Position numbers and translations under genes: made by a program
The notes under the pieces: model-generated
Seen by the model: the letters and a program-made list of their open reading frames with translations, nothing else
Database searches by the model: none
What the model was told of the DNA's origin: nothing
Shown here: positions 9,984 to 18,599 of the stretch, in pieces
Position numbering within the stretch: position 1 is the stretch's first letter
Layout: every line of letters begins with the position of its first letter
NCBI RefSeq assembly: GCF_009733865.1
Contig: NZ_WOFB01000003.1
Span: 1 to 64,000, forward strand
Direction of reading: 5' to 3'
Source of the DNA: Oceanobacillus salinisoli
Lineage (GTDB): Bacteria; Bacillota; Bacilli; Bacillales; Amphibacillaceae
Length of the DNA stretch: 64,000 nucleotides

Positions 9984-10640
9984 ATGACAAAAATTGCACC
10001 TTCTATATTATCAGCAGATTTTTCAAAACTTGGAGAGGAAATCAAGGATGTCGAACAGGGGGGAGCGGATTATATCCATGTAGATGTCATGGATGGTCAT
10101 TTTGTTCCAAATATTACGATTGGTCCACTGATTGTGGATGCCATTAGACCAGTTACCGATCTTCCGCTTGATGTACATCTTATGATTGAAAATCCAGATG
10201 CCTATATTCCGGCGTTTGCCAAAAGTGGTGCTTCCATCATTACTGTACATCAGGAGGCATGTATACACCTTCACAGGACCGTACAGCTCATTAAAGACAA
10301 CGGAGTAAAAGCCGGAGTTGTTATAAATCCAGCAACTCCTGCTGATGTATTATTGCCGATCCTGCCCGATGTTGATTTGGTACTAATTATGACGGTTAAT
10401 CCTGGTTTCGGCGGACAGTCGTTTATACAAAATACGTTAACAAAGATAAAACAAGTGGCCGCATGGAGAGAAGAATTCCATCTTGATTTCGAAATTGAGG
10501 TGGATGGTGGCGTTAATGTAGATACTGCAAAATTATGTACAGATGCTGGTGTAGATGTATTGGTTGCGGGTAGTGCTGTTTTTAACCGTCCAAATCGCAA
10601 AGAAGCAATCCAGGATATCTTGCGAGCAGCGAAGGGATAA
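9984..10640 (+). CDS. rpe: Ribulose-phosphate 3-epimerase
   Basis: Rpe interconverts ribulose 5-phosphate and xylulose 5-phosphate in the pentose phosphate pathway. The 218-residue TIM barrel shows the family motifs APSILSADF at the N-terminus, [22 protein letters not shown] and EVDGG. It lies 2 bases after rsgA and 6 before thiN in the same transcription unit. Confidence 0.97.
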   Translation: MTKIAPSILSADFSKLGEEIKDVEQGGADYIHVDVMDGHFVPNITIGPLIVDAIRPVTDLPLDVHLMIENPDAYIPAFAKSGASIITVHQEACIHLHRTVQLIKDNGVKAGVVINPATPADVLLPILPDVDLVLIMTVNPGFGGQSFIQNTLTKIKQVAAWREEFHLDFEIEVDGGVNVDTAKLCTDAGVDVLVAGSAVFNRPNRKEAIQDILRAAKG

Positions 10641-10646
10641 CCCTTT

Positions 10647-11303
10647 ATGACATGTATTGCAATTGTAGGAAATGGGCCTGCTGAAACCCATCCTGATTTC
10701 AAACAATTTAAAGAGGAGATTGATGTTTGGATAGGTGCCGATCGGGGGGCGTTTTATCTTGCAGAGAATCAAATTCCTATTACTTATGCTGTTGGAGATT
10801 TTGATTCCATTACGGATAAAGAGAAGCAGAAAATTAAACACCATGCAAAAGTATACGAAGAACATCCGGCGGAGAAAGATGAAACAGACCTGGAATTAGC
10901 ATTAAAGAAAGCATTTAAAGAAAATCCCGCAACAATCTATTTATTTGGAGTGACAGGTGGGAGATTAGATCACGAACTGGTAAATATTCAACTATTATAC
11001 CAGATACAGAAAAAGGGGATTCGGGGAGTTATTATTGATTATTTAAATCATATAGAATTAACATTTCCCGGGGAGCACAGGATCTCAGCGGATAAAAGGT
11101 ACCCATATGTATCTTTTATTCCGTTCACCCCGGAAGTGGAAGGTATTACATTAACGAACTTTTATTACCCTCTTGAGGATAAAACAATTTCCTGGGGTTC
11201 GACTCAGTGTATTTCTAATCAGCTTATTTCAAATTATGGTACTTTTTTTTATAGGAAAGGCATATTAATAGTTGTAAAGAGTCGTAGTGCGATTCCTTTA
11301 TAA
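10647..11303 (+). CDS. thiN: Thiamine pyrophosphokinase
   Basis: ThiN makes thiamine diphosphate from thiamine and ATP. The 218 residues carry the family signatures GADRGAFYL, YAVGDFDSI, DETDLELAL and GVTGGRLDHEL. The C-terminal thiamine-binding half includes TNFYYPL. Position after rpe matches B. subtilis yloS (thiN). Confidence 0.95.
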   Translation: MTCIAIVGNGPAETHPDFKQFKEEIDVWIGADRGAFYLAENQIPITYAVGDFDSITDKEKQKIKHHAKVYEEHPAEKDETDLELALKKAFKENPATIYLFGVTGGRLDHELVNIQLLYQIQKKGIRGVIIDYLNHIELTFPGEHRISADKRYPYVSFIPFTPEVEGITLTNFYYPLEDKTISWGSTQCISNQLISNYGTFFYRKGILIVVKSRSAIPL

Positions 11304-11330
11304 TGGAATTGCTTAAAGAGGAGGGCACTT

Positions 11331-11414
11331 ATGAAATTTTATACTATAAAACTCCCGAAATTTATAGGTGGATTTGTGAAAGTAGTTATTGGTATCTTTA
11401 AAAAAGAAAAGTAA
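11331..11414 (+). CDS. spoVM: Stage V sporulation protein M (SpoVM)
   Basis: A 27-codon gene translating to MKFYTIKLPKFIGG followed by a short amphipathic helix and a basic tail. It is nearly identical in its N-terminal half to B. subtilis SpoVM (26 aa), including the proline at position 9. SpoVM recognises the convex forespore membrane and anchors the SpoIVA coat base. AAGAGGAGGG precedes the ATG. Gene order thiN-spoVM-rpmB is as in B. subtilis. A CATATTAA string at 11261-11268 could be a sigma-E -10, but no clear -35 was found. Confidence 0.95.
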   Translation: MKFYTIKLPKFIGGFVKVVIGIFKKEK

Positions 11415-11430
11415 TTAACTTGTTACCGCT

Positions 11431-11462
11431 TTTGCCAATAAAGGCAAAGGCATCTTTTTTTA
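11431..11462 (+). terminator. Terminator after spoVM
   Basis: A stem CTTTTGCC / GGCAAAGG (one G-T pair) with an AATAAA loop is followed closely by a run of T residues. Confidence 0.65.
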
Positions 11463-11518
11463 CATTAGGAAAGCATAATATTTAGCAAAGAGCGTATTAT
11501 ACGAAAAGATCGTAAAAC

Positions 11519-11554
11519 AAAAAGCACCCATACGACGGTAAGGGTGCTTTTTGT
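11519..11554 (-). terminator. Terminator for rpmB, probably bidirectional
   Basis: AAAAAGCACCC and GGGTGCTTTTT form a long perfect stem around ACGACGGTA-type loop bases. A/T runs on both sides allow termination from either strand between the convergent spoVM and rpmB. Confidence 0.8.
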
Positions 11555-11577
11555 CCAATCACTAATGTAAACGTATA

Positions 11578-11766
11578 TTAAACGCGCTCAACTTTACCTG
11601 ATTTAAGTGCACGAGCAGATACATAAACTTTTTTAGGTTTTCCATCTACCATAATACGTACTTTTTGTACATTAGCTTTCCATTTACGCTTATTGGAATT
11701 CATAGCGTGAGAACGTTGATTACCACTGCGAGTTTTACGTCCAGTTACAACACATTTTCTAGCCAT
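11578..11766 (-). CDS. rpmB: 50S ribosomal protein L28
   Basis: This is a 62-residue basic ribosomal protein beginning [17 protein letters not shown], with the typical C-terminal [11 protein letters not shown]. Length equals B. subtilis L28. The start is at 11766, preceded on the minus strand by GGAGGGAATAAC. A longer frame upstream (to 11790) would skip that ribosome-binding site. It is transcribed alone against its neighbours, as in B. subtilis. Confidence 0.98.
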   Translation of the reverse strand: MARKCVVTGRKTRSGNQRSHAMNSNKRKWKANVQKVRIMVDGKPKKVYVSARALKSGKVERV

Positions 11767-11790
11767 GTTATTCCCTCCTAACTCTAACAT

Positions 11791-12123
11791 GTGTCATTAT
11801 TACTTATACAATTTATCACAAGTAAGCAAAGAATGCAATTGAATATTTTTCATGAACCGTACAGTAGTGGGACAAAATAAAGGATATCCCAACTTTATAT
11901 GAACCATTGATTGAAGATTTACTTTATGAGAAATAAAGAATCATTCTTGACAGAGTTATACATAACATACATTGTTATAATGGAACAGTCAATAGCAGTA
12001 AACAACATTTTAGCTAAGACTCTCTATACAACAAGTTCTAGTATAATGGTTGTTCTTTTAAAATGTTTTGGTATATAGTATAATTTCTTTATATTAATAG
12101 CAGGTGTTTAAGGAGGATTTTTT
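11791..12123. promoter_or_regulatory. Divergent intergenic region between rpmB and yloU
   Basis: This AT-rich 333-base gap must hold promoters for rpmB (minus) and yloU (plus). Two near-identical TAGTATAAT strings lie at 12040-12047 and 12076-12084 and could be -10 elements toward yloU, but neither has a convincing -35. TTGACA at 11947 and TATAAT at 11976 are 23 bases apart, too far for a normal pair. No reading frame or stable structure was recognised. Confidence 0.35.
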
Positions 12124-12486
12124 ATGTCCATTGAGTTAAATACGAATGATGGTCAAGTAACCATTACCAATGATGTCATTGCAACCATAGCAGGAGGGAC
12201 AGCAGTAGAATGTTATGGTATTGTTGGGATGGCATCCAAAAGTCAAATTAGAGATGGTATCGCAGAAATATTAAGAAAAGAAAATTATTCCAGAGGTATT
12301 ATTGTTCGCCAAAAGGATGAAAAACTACATATAGATATGTATATTATTGTCAGCTATGGAACGAAAATATCTGAAGTAGCCAGTAATGTACAGTCTCAAG
12401 TAAAATACGCATTGAATCAATCACTCGGACTATCGATTGATTCCGTGAATATTTATATTCAAGGGGTCCGCGTAGCCAAGGATTAA
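12124..12486 (+). CDS. yloU: Asp23/Gls24 family envelope-stress-like protein (YloU)
   Basis: A 120-residue Asp23/Gls24-domain protein of unknown biochemical role. It shows the family core ATIAGGTAVECYGIVGMA, then HIDMYIIVSYG. AAGGAGG precedes ATG 12124. It is paired with yloV, as in B. subtilis. Related proteins are linked to cell-envelope homeostasis and fatty-acid kinase gene neighbourhoods; the exact job here is not known. Confidence 0.92.
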   Translation: MSIELNTNDGQVTITNDVIATIAGGTAVECYGIVGMASKSQIRDGIAEILRKENYSRGIIVRQKDEKLHIDMYIIVSYGTKISEVASNVQSQVKYALNQSLGLSIDSVNIYIQGVRVAKD

Positions 12487-12517
12487 TTTCTTTTACGTAA
12501 GCTGAGGAGGAAGTATT

Positions 12518-14179
12518 GTGACGGTTCAAAAAATTGATGGCGCTATATTAACCCAGATGATTTTAAATGGGGCTCACCATTTAACCAATAACGCCAAGAA
12601 AATAGATGCTTTAAATGTCTTTCCTGTGCCTGATGGGGATACAGGAACAAATATGAATTTATCCATGACTTCAGGTGCAAATGAAGTAAGAAAATTGAAT
12701 AGTGATCATGCTTCAGAAGTGGCAAACGCCTTTTCAAAGGGATTGCTGATGGGTGCCAGAGGTAATTCAGGTGTGATCTTATCGCAAATTTTTCGCGGTT
12801 TTGCCAAGGGTATGGAAAAAAAGCAAGCTTTAACCGCAGAGGACTTTGCCGTTGCTGTGGATGCTGGTGTGAAGACTGCATATAAGGCTGTTATGAAACC
12901 TGTGGAAGGAACGATTTTAACCGTAGCAAAGGATGCCGGAAAAGAGGCTATGGATGCTTGTAAAACCGAAAAAGATATCGTAGGGCTAATGGAAAAAATT
13001 GTTGCAGAGGCCAAAGCTTCCCTAAAACGTACGCCAGACCTATTGCCCGTGTTAAAGGAAGTAGGGGTTGTTGATTCCGGAGGCCAAGGTCTTGTTACGA
13101 TATATGAAGGGTTTTTAGCCGCACTGAAAGGGGAAGAACTCCCTGAAAACTCATCTGAAATCGATATGGAAGATATGGTTAATGCAGAACATCATAAAGT
13201 AACACAGGATTTCATGGATACTTCAGAAATCGAATTTGGTTATTGTACGGAGTTTATGGTCAAGTTTGAAGAAGAAAAACTTGCAGAAAGCCCATTTAAC
13301 GAAGAGGAATTTCGAAATGAGCTAAGTGAACTCGGTGATTCTTTATTAGTCGTATCAGATGATGACATTGTCAAGGTTCATGTTCACTCTGAGACACCAG
13401 GAACATGCTTGACATTAGGTCAGCGCTACGGCAGTTTAATTAATATGAAGATTGAAAACATGCGTGAACAGCATACTGCAATTGTTGGAGATAAATCAAA
13501 CAAAACACTTGTAGATAAAAAGAAAGAATATGCTATTGTTACAGTTGCTATGGGGAAAGGAATGAAAGAACTACTGGAAAGTCTTGGTGCATCCGTTGTT
13601 ATTGAGGGTGGACAAACCATGAATCCAAGCACTCAGGATATTGCAGATGCGATTCAGCAGGCAAATGCAAAAAATATAATTGTTTTGCCAAATAATAAAA
13701 ACATTCGTATGGCGGCAGATCAAGCTGCTGAGGTTGTCGAAGAAAATGTGGCAGTTGTCCCAACTACAACCATTCCACAAGGTATCAGTGCAATCCTCGC
13801 GTTTCATCCTGATTTGGACATCCAAGCTAATCAGCAAGCGATGGATGAAGCTAGAAAGCAAGTGAAAACCGGACAGATTACTTATGCTGTCAGGGACACA
13901 CAAATCGAGGGAATTACGATAGATAAGGGTAATTTCATGGGAATTCTTGACGGGAACATAAAGTCAACCCATCCAGATAAAGAGGAAACGGTTAAATTAC
14001 TATTAAAGGAAATGATTTCTGAAGATGATGAGATTTTAACCATTCTTTATGGAGAAGATATTCATTCCGATGAAGTGGACCAACTAGTAGATTATATTGA
14101 AGAGACTTATGAAGATATCGAAATAGAAGTTCATAACGGAAACCAACCGATATATTCTTATATCTTTTCAGTGGAGTAA
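12518..14179 (+). CDS. yloV: DhaL-domain fatty acid kinase FakA-like protein (YloV)
   Basis: Related to Staphylococcus aureus FakA, the kinase subunit that phosphorylates FakB-bound fatty acids. The 553 residues comprise a DhaL ATP-binding domain (about 1-200) with NVFPVPDGDTGTNM and MGARGNSGVILSQIFRG. A middle domain and a DegV-like C-terminal domain follow. The start is GTG with GGAGGAAG upstream. It follows yloU by 31 bases. A role in scavenging exogenous fatty acids would fit the nearby fapR-plsX block, but this is inference. Confidence 0.92.
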   Translation: MTVQKIDGAILTQMILNGAHHLTNNAKKIDALNVFPVPDGDTGTNMNLSMTSGANEVRKLNSDHASEVANAFSKGLLMGARGNSGVILSQIFRGFAKGMEKKQALTAEDFAVAVDAGVKTAYKAVMKPVEGTILTVAKDAGKEAMDACKTEKDIVGLMEKIVAEAKASLKRTPDLLPVLKEVGVVDSGGQGLVTIYEGFLAALKGEELPENSSEIDMEDMVNAEHHKVTQDFMDTSEIEFGYCTEFMVKFEEEKLAESPFNEEEFRNELSELGDSLLVVSDDDIVKVHVHSETPGTCLTLGQRYGSLINMKIENMREQHTAIVGDKSNKTLVDKKKEYAIVTVAMGKGMKELLESLGASVVIEGGQTMNPSTQDIADAIQQANAKNIIVLPNNKNIRMAADQAAEVVEENVAVVPTTTIPQGISAILAFHPDLDIQANQQAMDEARKQVKTGQITYAVRDTQIEGITIDKGNFMGILDGNIKSTHPDKEETVKLLLKEMISEDDEILTILYGEDIHSDEVDQLVDYIEETYEDIEIEVHNGNQPIYSYIFSVE

Positions 14180-14182
14180 TCA

Positions 14183-14213
14183 AATTCGCCATCTTAAGTG
14201 GCGAATTTTTTTG
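14183..14213 (+). terminator. Terminator after yloV
   Basis: The perfect stem AATTCGCC / GGCGAATT is followed by a run of seven T residues. Confidence 0.85.
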
Positions 14214-14231
14214 CTGTTTTCTTAATAGTGC

Positions 14232-14526
14232 ATGTTCAAAAAGGAGGATGAAAAGGACCGGTCGGCTAAGATCGCAACGTCCTGGGACTGCGGTTACTCG
14301 TCCCATCGAAAACATTTGTCGTAACGCCGACACTAGCACGTCCTGTGCGTCGAAAGTTCGAGGCGGCGATGCTTTGAGTAGCGGGCTTCCACAGGATGTG
14401 GTGACTTCTACGTTGCCCACAGGACGTGGGCGGTTTTAGTAGAAGGTCCTCACCATACGTGAGCAACGGAAAAGCGAGCCAACGAAGAAATTCGATGCGT
14501 CCTTTTTTACCGGACTTTTTGAACAT
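14232..14526. repeat. 295-bp hairpin-rich MITE-like element with 12-bp terminal inverted repeats
   Basis: The ends are exact inverted repeats: ATGTTCAAAAAG at 14232-14243 and CTTTTTGAACAT at 14515-14526. Inside are at least five hairpins: 14283-14305 (TGGGAC/GTCCCA), 14336-14348 (GCAC, loop GTCCT, GTGC), 14389-14401 (CCAC, loop AGGAT, GTGG), 14406-14444 (TTCTAC outer stem and GCCCAC, loop AGGAC, GTGGGC) and 14449-14463 (CTCAC/GTGAG). It is much more GC-rich than its surroundings. Open frames inside it on both strands lack coding character. Confidence 0.75.
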
Positions 14527-14714
14527 CCTCTAATAGGTTTATTGCTTTTTCATACACATAAAAATACGACCAGTGAGTGCATTATTGACTTATTTGCCAC
14601 AAACCTAAAAACTACTTTATTACCCATGTCGCAAATGAATAACATTGGACTTTTTGTTATAATTTACAATAGCCAGATTTTGTACGATCTGAGTGATAAA
14701 AAGGTGATATAACA
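14527..14714. other. AT-rich spacer before the small orphan frame
   Basis: A 188-base AT-rich gap follows the hairpin-rich element. It contains TATAAT at 14658-14663 without a good -35. In B. subtilis the sdaAB-sdaAA genes (serine dehydratase) occupy the yloV-recG interval; no trace of them was seen here. Confidence 0.4.
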
Positions 14715-14900
14715 ATGAAATATGATATTATTACTCCATTATGTTCACGCACAACAGCTACTGCTCTAAAAAATGGTTGGGAAAGGTTCGGGAAATTTTT
14801 CCTAATATGTAAGGTAAAAGCTAAATACCAAATAAAACTAGACTGCAAAAAGAGAAAGTATTCGAAATGTCCGTATAGAAAGAGTGATTATTGTGCTTGA
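14715..14900 (+). CDS. Possible small basic Cys-containing protein (61 aa), unrecognised
   Basis: I do not recognise this frame. It has a good ribosome-binding site (AAAAAGGTGAT) six bases before the ATG and a TATAAT about 50 bases upstream. The product is lysine-rich with five cysteines (C10, C32, C44, C53, C60), without a signal peptide or transmembrane helix. Its end overlaps the recG start region, so it could couple recG translation. It could equally be a chance frame in leader RNA. Confidence 0.35.
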   Translation: MKYDIITPLCSRTTATALKNGWERFGKFFLICKVKAKYQIKLDCKKRKYSKCPYRKSDYCA

Positions 14901-16926
14901 TAAATCGGTAACTGAGATACCAGGAGTAGGGGGGAAATATGCGGAAGATTTAGCCTTGTTACATATATATACAATTGAGGATTTATTAAACTATTTTCCT
15001 TATCGATATGATGTGTATGAAATTAAGCCCCTTGCTGAATTAATTCACGATGATAAAGTAACGATCGAGGGGAGAGTAGTTCATGACCCTACTCTTCAGT
15101 TTTATGGCAAAAGAAAGTCCAGACTCACCTTTACAGTAGAAGTAGAAGGGGTAGCTATTAAAGCGGTTATGTTTAATCGGGCATTTGCCAAAAAGCAGAT
15201 CCATATAGACAATATCATTACATTAACTGGAAAATGGGATGCACACCGTTTGCAGATTACAGTTAGTCAATATAAATTAGGGCCGGCGGAAGATCAGGCA
15301 AAAATCCAACCTATGTATTCATTAAAGGGAAACTTAACCAATATCAAACTAAAAAAAACTGTTCAGCAGGCAATCAATCAATACCTGCATGAAGTGCCAG
15401 AGATTTTACCGGAAAGATATTTGACTGCGTATAAAATACCTGAACGAAAAACAGCGATTCAAACCATGCATTTTCCGGCGAACCGATTGGCATTGAAACA
15501 TGCTAAAAGAAGATTTGTTTTTGAAGAATTTTTACTATTTCAATTAAAAATGCAATTGTTGCGTAAATTAAAACGTGAGGCCACACAAGGCAATGCTCAG
15601 CATTATGATGTTGATAAAGTGGAAGAATTTATCAACAGTTTTCCTTTTTCCTTAACGAACGCTCAAAAAAAATCATTACAGCAGATTTTATCTGATATGA
15701 AATCTCCATATCGTATGAATCGTCTCCTGCAAGGTGATGTTGGTTCTGGAAAGACCGCTGTGGCTGCTATAGGGTTATTCGCATCCATAACAGCAGGAAA
15801 ACAAGGAGCACTTATGGTCCCGACTGAAATTTTAGCAGAACAGCATTATGAGTCATTAGAGGAACTATTTGCCGATAAAGCTAATATTGCACTGTTAACG
15901 GGGTCTGTCAAAGGAAAAAAACGCAAGGAAATACTGGAACAATTAGAAAATCATGACATAGACATTGTCATTGGCACCCATGCCCTCATTCAGGATGATG
16001 TCAACTTTTCCGATTTGGGGTTTGTCATTGTGGATGAGCAGCACCGTTTTGGAGTGGAGCAGAGAAGGGCCTTGAGGGATAAGGGATTACAGCCGGATGT
16101 CCTTTTTATGACTGCAACGCCCATTCCCAGAACACTTGCAATAACAGCCTTTGGTGATATGGATGTATCTGTTATTGATGAAATGCCAAAAGGAAGAAAG
16201 GAAATTGGAACGTATTGGGCAAAAGATAATATGTTTGAGAGAGTATTAAAAATGATAGAAAAACATGTCGCCCAAGGGGAACAGGCATACGTTATTTGCC
16301 CACTTATCGAGGAATCCGATAAGCTGGATATTCAGGATGCTGTTGATTTATATCATCAGCTCGTGGAATATTTCCCTGCACATCTTAAAGTAGGATTGAT
16401 GCATGGACGGTTAAAATCGAATGAAAAAGAAGACGTCATGAAGAAATTCGCTGAGAATGAGGTTCAGGTATTGGTGTCTACTACCGTGGTTGAGGTAGGT
16501 GTGAATGTTCCAAATGCAACGATTATGGTTATTTATGATGCTGAGCGTTTCGGTTTATCCCAATTGCATCAATTGCGGGGAAGAGTTGGACGAGGAAATA
16601 AACAGAGCTACTGTATATTAATTGCAGACCCTAAAGGTGAAGTCGGGAAAGAAAGAATGCGAATTATGACAGAAACGACAAATGGATTTGAATTATCCGA
16701 GCAGGATTTAAAATTAAGGGGACCTGGTGACTTCTTTGGAAAAAAACAGAGTGGTGTTCCTGAATTTAAAGTTGCTGATATGGTGCACGATTATAAAGCA
16801 CTGGAAACTGCCAGAGTAGATGCGCAGGAAATGATTGAGAATAATCTTCTGTATGAAGATGAGGAATATTTTTCCTTAAGAAAATTGCTGGAAAGCGACC
16901 CGGTCTTTACAAATACATTAGATTAA
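14884..16926 (+). CDS. recG: ATP-dependent DNA helicase RecG
   Basis: RecG is a branch-migrating helicase that remodels stalled forks and recombination intermediates. The 680 residues have a wedge/OB domain (FPYRYD, then the OB fold at about 50-150), Walker A GDVGSGKT, DEQH in VDEQHRFG, and the C-terminal LRGRVGRG and TRG-like region. The start is GTG. GTG 14893, nine bases downstream, is a good alternative given AGAAAGAG at about 14877. Length is normal. Confidence 0.95.
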   Translation: MIIVLDKSVTEIPGVGGKYAEDLALLHIYTIEDLLNYFPYRYDVYEIKPLAELIHDDKVTIEGRVVHDPTLQFYGKRKSRLTFTVEVEGVAIKAVMFNRAFAKKQIHIDNIITLTGKWDAHRLQITVSQYKLGPAEDQAKIQPMYSLKGNLTNIKLKKTVQQAINQYLHEVPEILPERYLTAYKIPERKTAIQTMHFPANRLALKHAKRRFVFEEFLLFQLKMQLLRKLKREATQGNAQHYDVDKVEEFINSFPFSLTNAQKKSLQQILSDMKSPYRMNRLLQGDVGSGKTAVAAIGLFASITAGKQGALMVPTEILAEQHYESLEELFADKANIALLTGSVKGKKRKEILEQLENHDIDIVIGTHALIQDDVNFSDLGFVIVDEQHRFGVEQRRALRDKGLQPDVLFMTATPIPRTLAITAFGDMDVSVIDEMPKGRKEIGTYWAKDNMFERVLKMIEKHVAQGEQAYVICPLIEESDKLDIQDAVDLYHQLVEYFPAHLKVGLMHGRLKSNEKEDVMKKFAENEVQVLVSTTVVEVGVNVPNATIMVIYDAERFGLSQLHQLRGRVGRGNKQSYCILIADPKGEVGKERMRIMTETTNGFELSEQDLKLRGPGDFFGKKQSGVPEFKVADMVHDYKALETARVDAQEMIENNLLYEDEEYFSLRKLLESDPVFTNTLD

Positions 16927-16935
16927 TAACATTAC

Positions 16936-16964
16936 TTGCATAATTGAATATGGTATTATATATT
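16936..16964 (+). promoter_or_regulatory. Sigma-A promoter for fapR-plsX-fabD-fabG
   Basis: TTGCAT (16936-16941), a 17-base spacer and TATATT (16959-16964). The FapR-like operator begins five bases downstream. Confidence 0.55.
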
Positions 16965-16968
16965 ACTG

Positions 16969-16985
16969 TTAGTACCAAGTCATAA
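16969..16985 (+). promoter_or_regulatory. FapR operator candidate
   Basis: TTAGTACCAAGTCATAA matches the conserved half-site TTAGTACC of Firmicute FapR operators and forms an imperfect inverted repeat. It overlaps the expected start of transcription, where repressor binding would block the fapR operon. Binding would be relieved by malonyl-CoA or malonyl-ACP. Confidence 0.7.
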
Positions 16986-17024
16986 AATTGTAAGGTCAAT
17001 AGATTTGAACGGTGCGTGATAATA

Positions 17025-17615
17025 ATGAAACGAACAAAAGCTGAACGTCAACGACTCTTAAAAGAAAAAATTGAGGAAACACCATTTATAACGGATGAAC
17101 AATTGGCTAATTTTTTTGCTGTCAGTATACAAACCATCCGGCTTGACCGTATGGAACTTTCCATTCCGGAGTTAAGGGAAAGGATAAAATACGTAGCAAC
17201 CAATCAATGGAATGAAACGGTAAAAGCTTTACCACTGGAAGAAGTAATTGGGGAAGTCATTGATTTGGAATTGGACAGACGTGCCATTTCTATTTTAGAC
17301 ATCCATTCCGATTTGGTATTTTCCAGAAATAAGATAGCCCGCGGTCATCATTTATTTGCTCAGGCAAATTCCCTTGCTGTTGCTGTGATTAATGATGAAT
17401 TAGCACTGACTGCTAAAGCAGATATTAAATTTACAAGACAGGTAAAAGAGGGAGAACGTGTTGTTGCCAAGGCTTTTGTGGAAGGAAATCAAAAAGGGTT
17501 AACGATTGTTAATGTTAAAAGCTATGTAGGAAATGAAAAAGTGTTTAGTGGCATTTTCCACATGTACCGATCCAATGAAGAAAAAGGAGAAGACAATCAT
17601 GAAATTAGCAATTGA
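17025..17615 (+). CDS. fapR: Transcription factor FapR, regulator of fatty acid and phospholipid synthesis
   Basis: FapR represses fab and pls genes and is released by malonyl-CoA. The 196-residue protein has an N-terminal DeoR-like helix-turn-helix (about 8-55, with [23 protein letters not shown]). A hot-dog-fold effector domain follows (about 85-190, with [23 protein letters not shown]). I chose ATG 17025; an upstream in-frame GTG at 17016 lacks a better ribosome-binding site. The 3' end overlaps plsX by 17 bases. An operator-like site upstream implies autoregulation. Confidence 0.96.
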   Translation: MKRTKAERQRLLKEKIEETPFITDEQLANFFAVSIQTIRLDRMELSIPELRERIKYVATNQWNETVKALPLEEVIGEVIDLELDRRAISILDIHSDLVFSRNKIARGHHLFAQANSLAVAVINDELALTAKADIKFTRQVKEGERVVAKAFVEGNQKGLTIVNVKSYVGNEKVFSGIFHMYRSNEEKGEDNHEISN

Positions 17616-18597
17616 TGCCATGGGAGGCGATCATGCTCCAAAGGAAATTGTTCGTGGTGCGTTAGAAGCAGTCTCCGAGATAGAGGGGTTACATATCACG
17701 TTAGTTGGTAATGAAAATCAAATAAAACCATTGCTGACTGACTCCAAAAATATTGATATCATCCATACGGAAGAGGTGATTACAGGGGATGATGAACCTG
17801 TACGGGCAGTAAGACGCAAAAAAAACGCATCCCTTGTATTAACAGCAAAAGAAGTCAAAGACGGGAGAGCAGATGCTTGTATATCAGCGGGAAATACTGG
17901 TGCATTAATGAGTGCAGGTTTGTTTGTTGTTGGCAGAATTCCTGGTATTGACAGACCAGCGCTTTCTCCCACATTACCTACTATTGATGGAAAGGGATTT
18001 TTACTCTTGGACGTAGGTGCTAATGTCGATGCTAAACCTGAACACCTCGTACAGTACGCTGTGATGGGATCGATTTATTCAGAAAACGTTCGTTCTATCG
18101 AAAAGCCAACAGTTGGTCTGCTAAACGTCGGAACCGAAGATGGAAAAGGAAATGAACTGACGAAAAAAGCATTTGCTCAATTACAGCACGCCCCCATTCA
18201 TTTTATTGGAAATGTAGAAGCGCGAGATCTGTTAAATGGTGTAGCGGATGTAGTTGTTACGGAAGGATTTAGTGGAAATGTTGCTTTAAAATCGATAGAA
18301 GGGACAGCGGGGGCTTTATTTACCATCTTAAAGGATACGATGATGTCTTCTTTTAAAACGAAGATTGGTGCTGCATTGCTGAAAAATGATCTACGCGGAT
18401 TAAAGGGGAAGCTTGATTATTCAGAGTATGGTGGTGCAGGATTATTCGGTCTTGCTGCGCCCGTAATAAAGGCACATGGTTCATCTAACCATCGTGCTAT
18501 TGTAAGTGCTATTAAACAAGCAAAATATATGGTGGACCACGATGTAACCAACATTATTAAAACAACAGTTGAGTCCATGGAATTTGAGAAGGAGTGA
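17599..18597 (+). CDS. plsX: Phosphate acyltransferase PlsX
   Basis: PlsX converts acyl-ACP and phosphate to acyl-phosphate, the first step of PlsX/PlsY phospholipid synthesis, at the membrane surface. The 332 residues begin [14 protein letters not shown], and motifs [16 protein letters not shown] and [12 protein letters not shown] are all present. AAAGGAGAAG precedes ATG 17599; a longer frame from 17533 lies inside fapR. Confidence 0.97.
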   Translation: MKLAIDAMGGDHAPKEIVRGALEAVSEIEGLHITLVGNENQIKPLLTDSKNIDIIHTEEVITGDDEPVRAVRRKKNASLVLTAKEVKDGRADACISAGNTGALMSAGLFVVGRIPGIDRPALSPTLPTIDGKGFLLLDVGANVDAKPEHLVQYAVMGSIYSENVRSIEKPTVGLLNVGTEDGKGNELTKKAFAQLQHAPIHFIGNVEARDLLNGVADVVVTEGFSGNVALKSIEGTAGALFTILKDTMMSSFKTKIGAALLKNDLRGLKGKLDYSEYGGAGLFGLAAPVIKAHGSSNHRAIVSAIKQAKYMVDHDVTNIIKTTVESMEFEKE

Positions 18598-18599
18598 AG

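Noticed and set aside
11947-11981. TTGACA and TATAAT pair upstream of yloU
   Set aside because: The spacer is 23 bases, too long for a normal sigma-A promoter.
14248-14526. Open frames on both strands inside the hairpin-rich element (63 and 86 codons)
   Set aside because: They arise from the stop-poor GC-rich repeat; there is no family resemblance and the composition follows the hairpins.
14232-14526. Idea that this element is OLE RNA or another known large extremophile RNA
   Set aside because: OLE RNA is about 600 bases and lies in a different gene neighbourhood; this element is shorter and has MITE-like ends.
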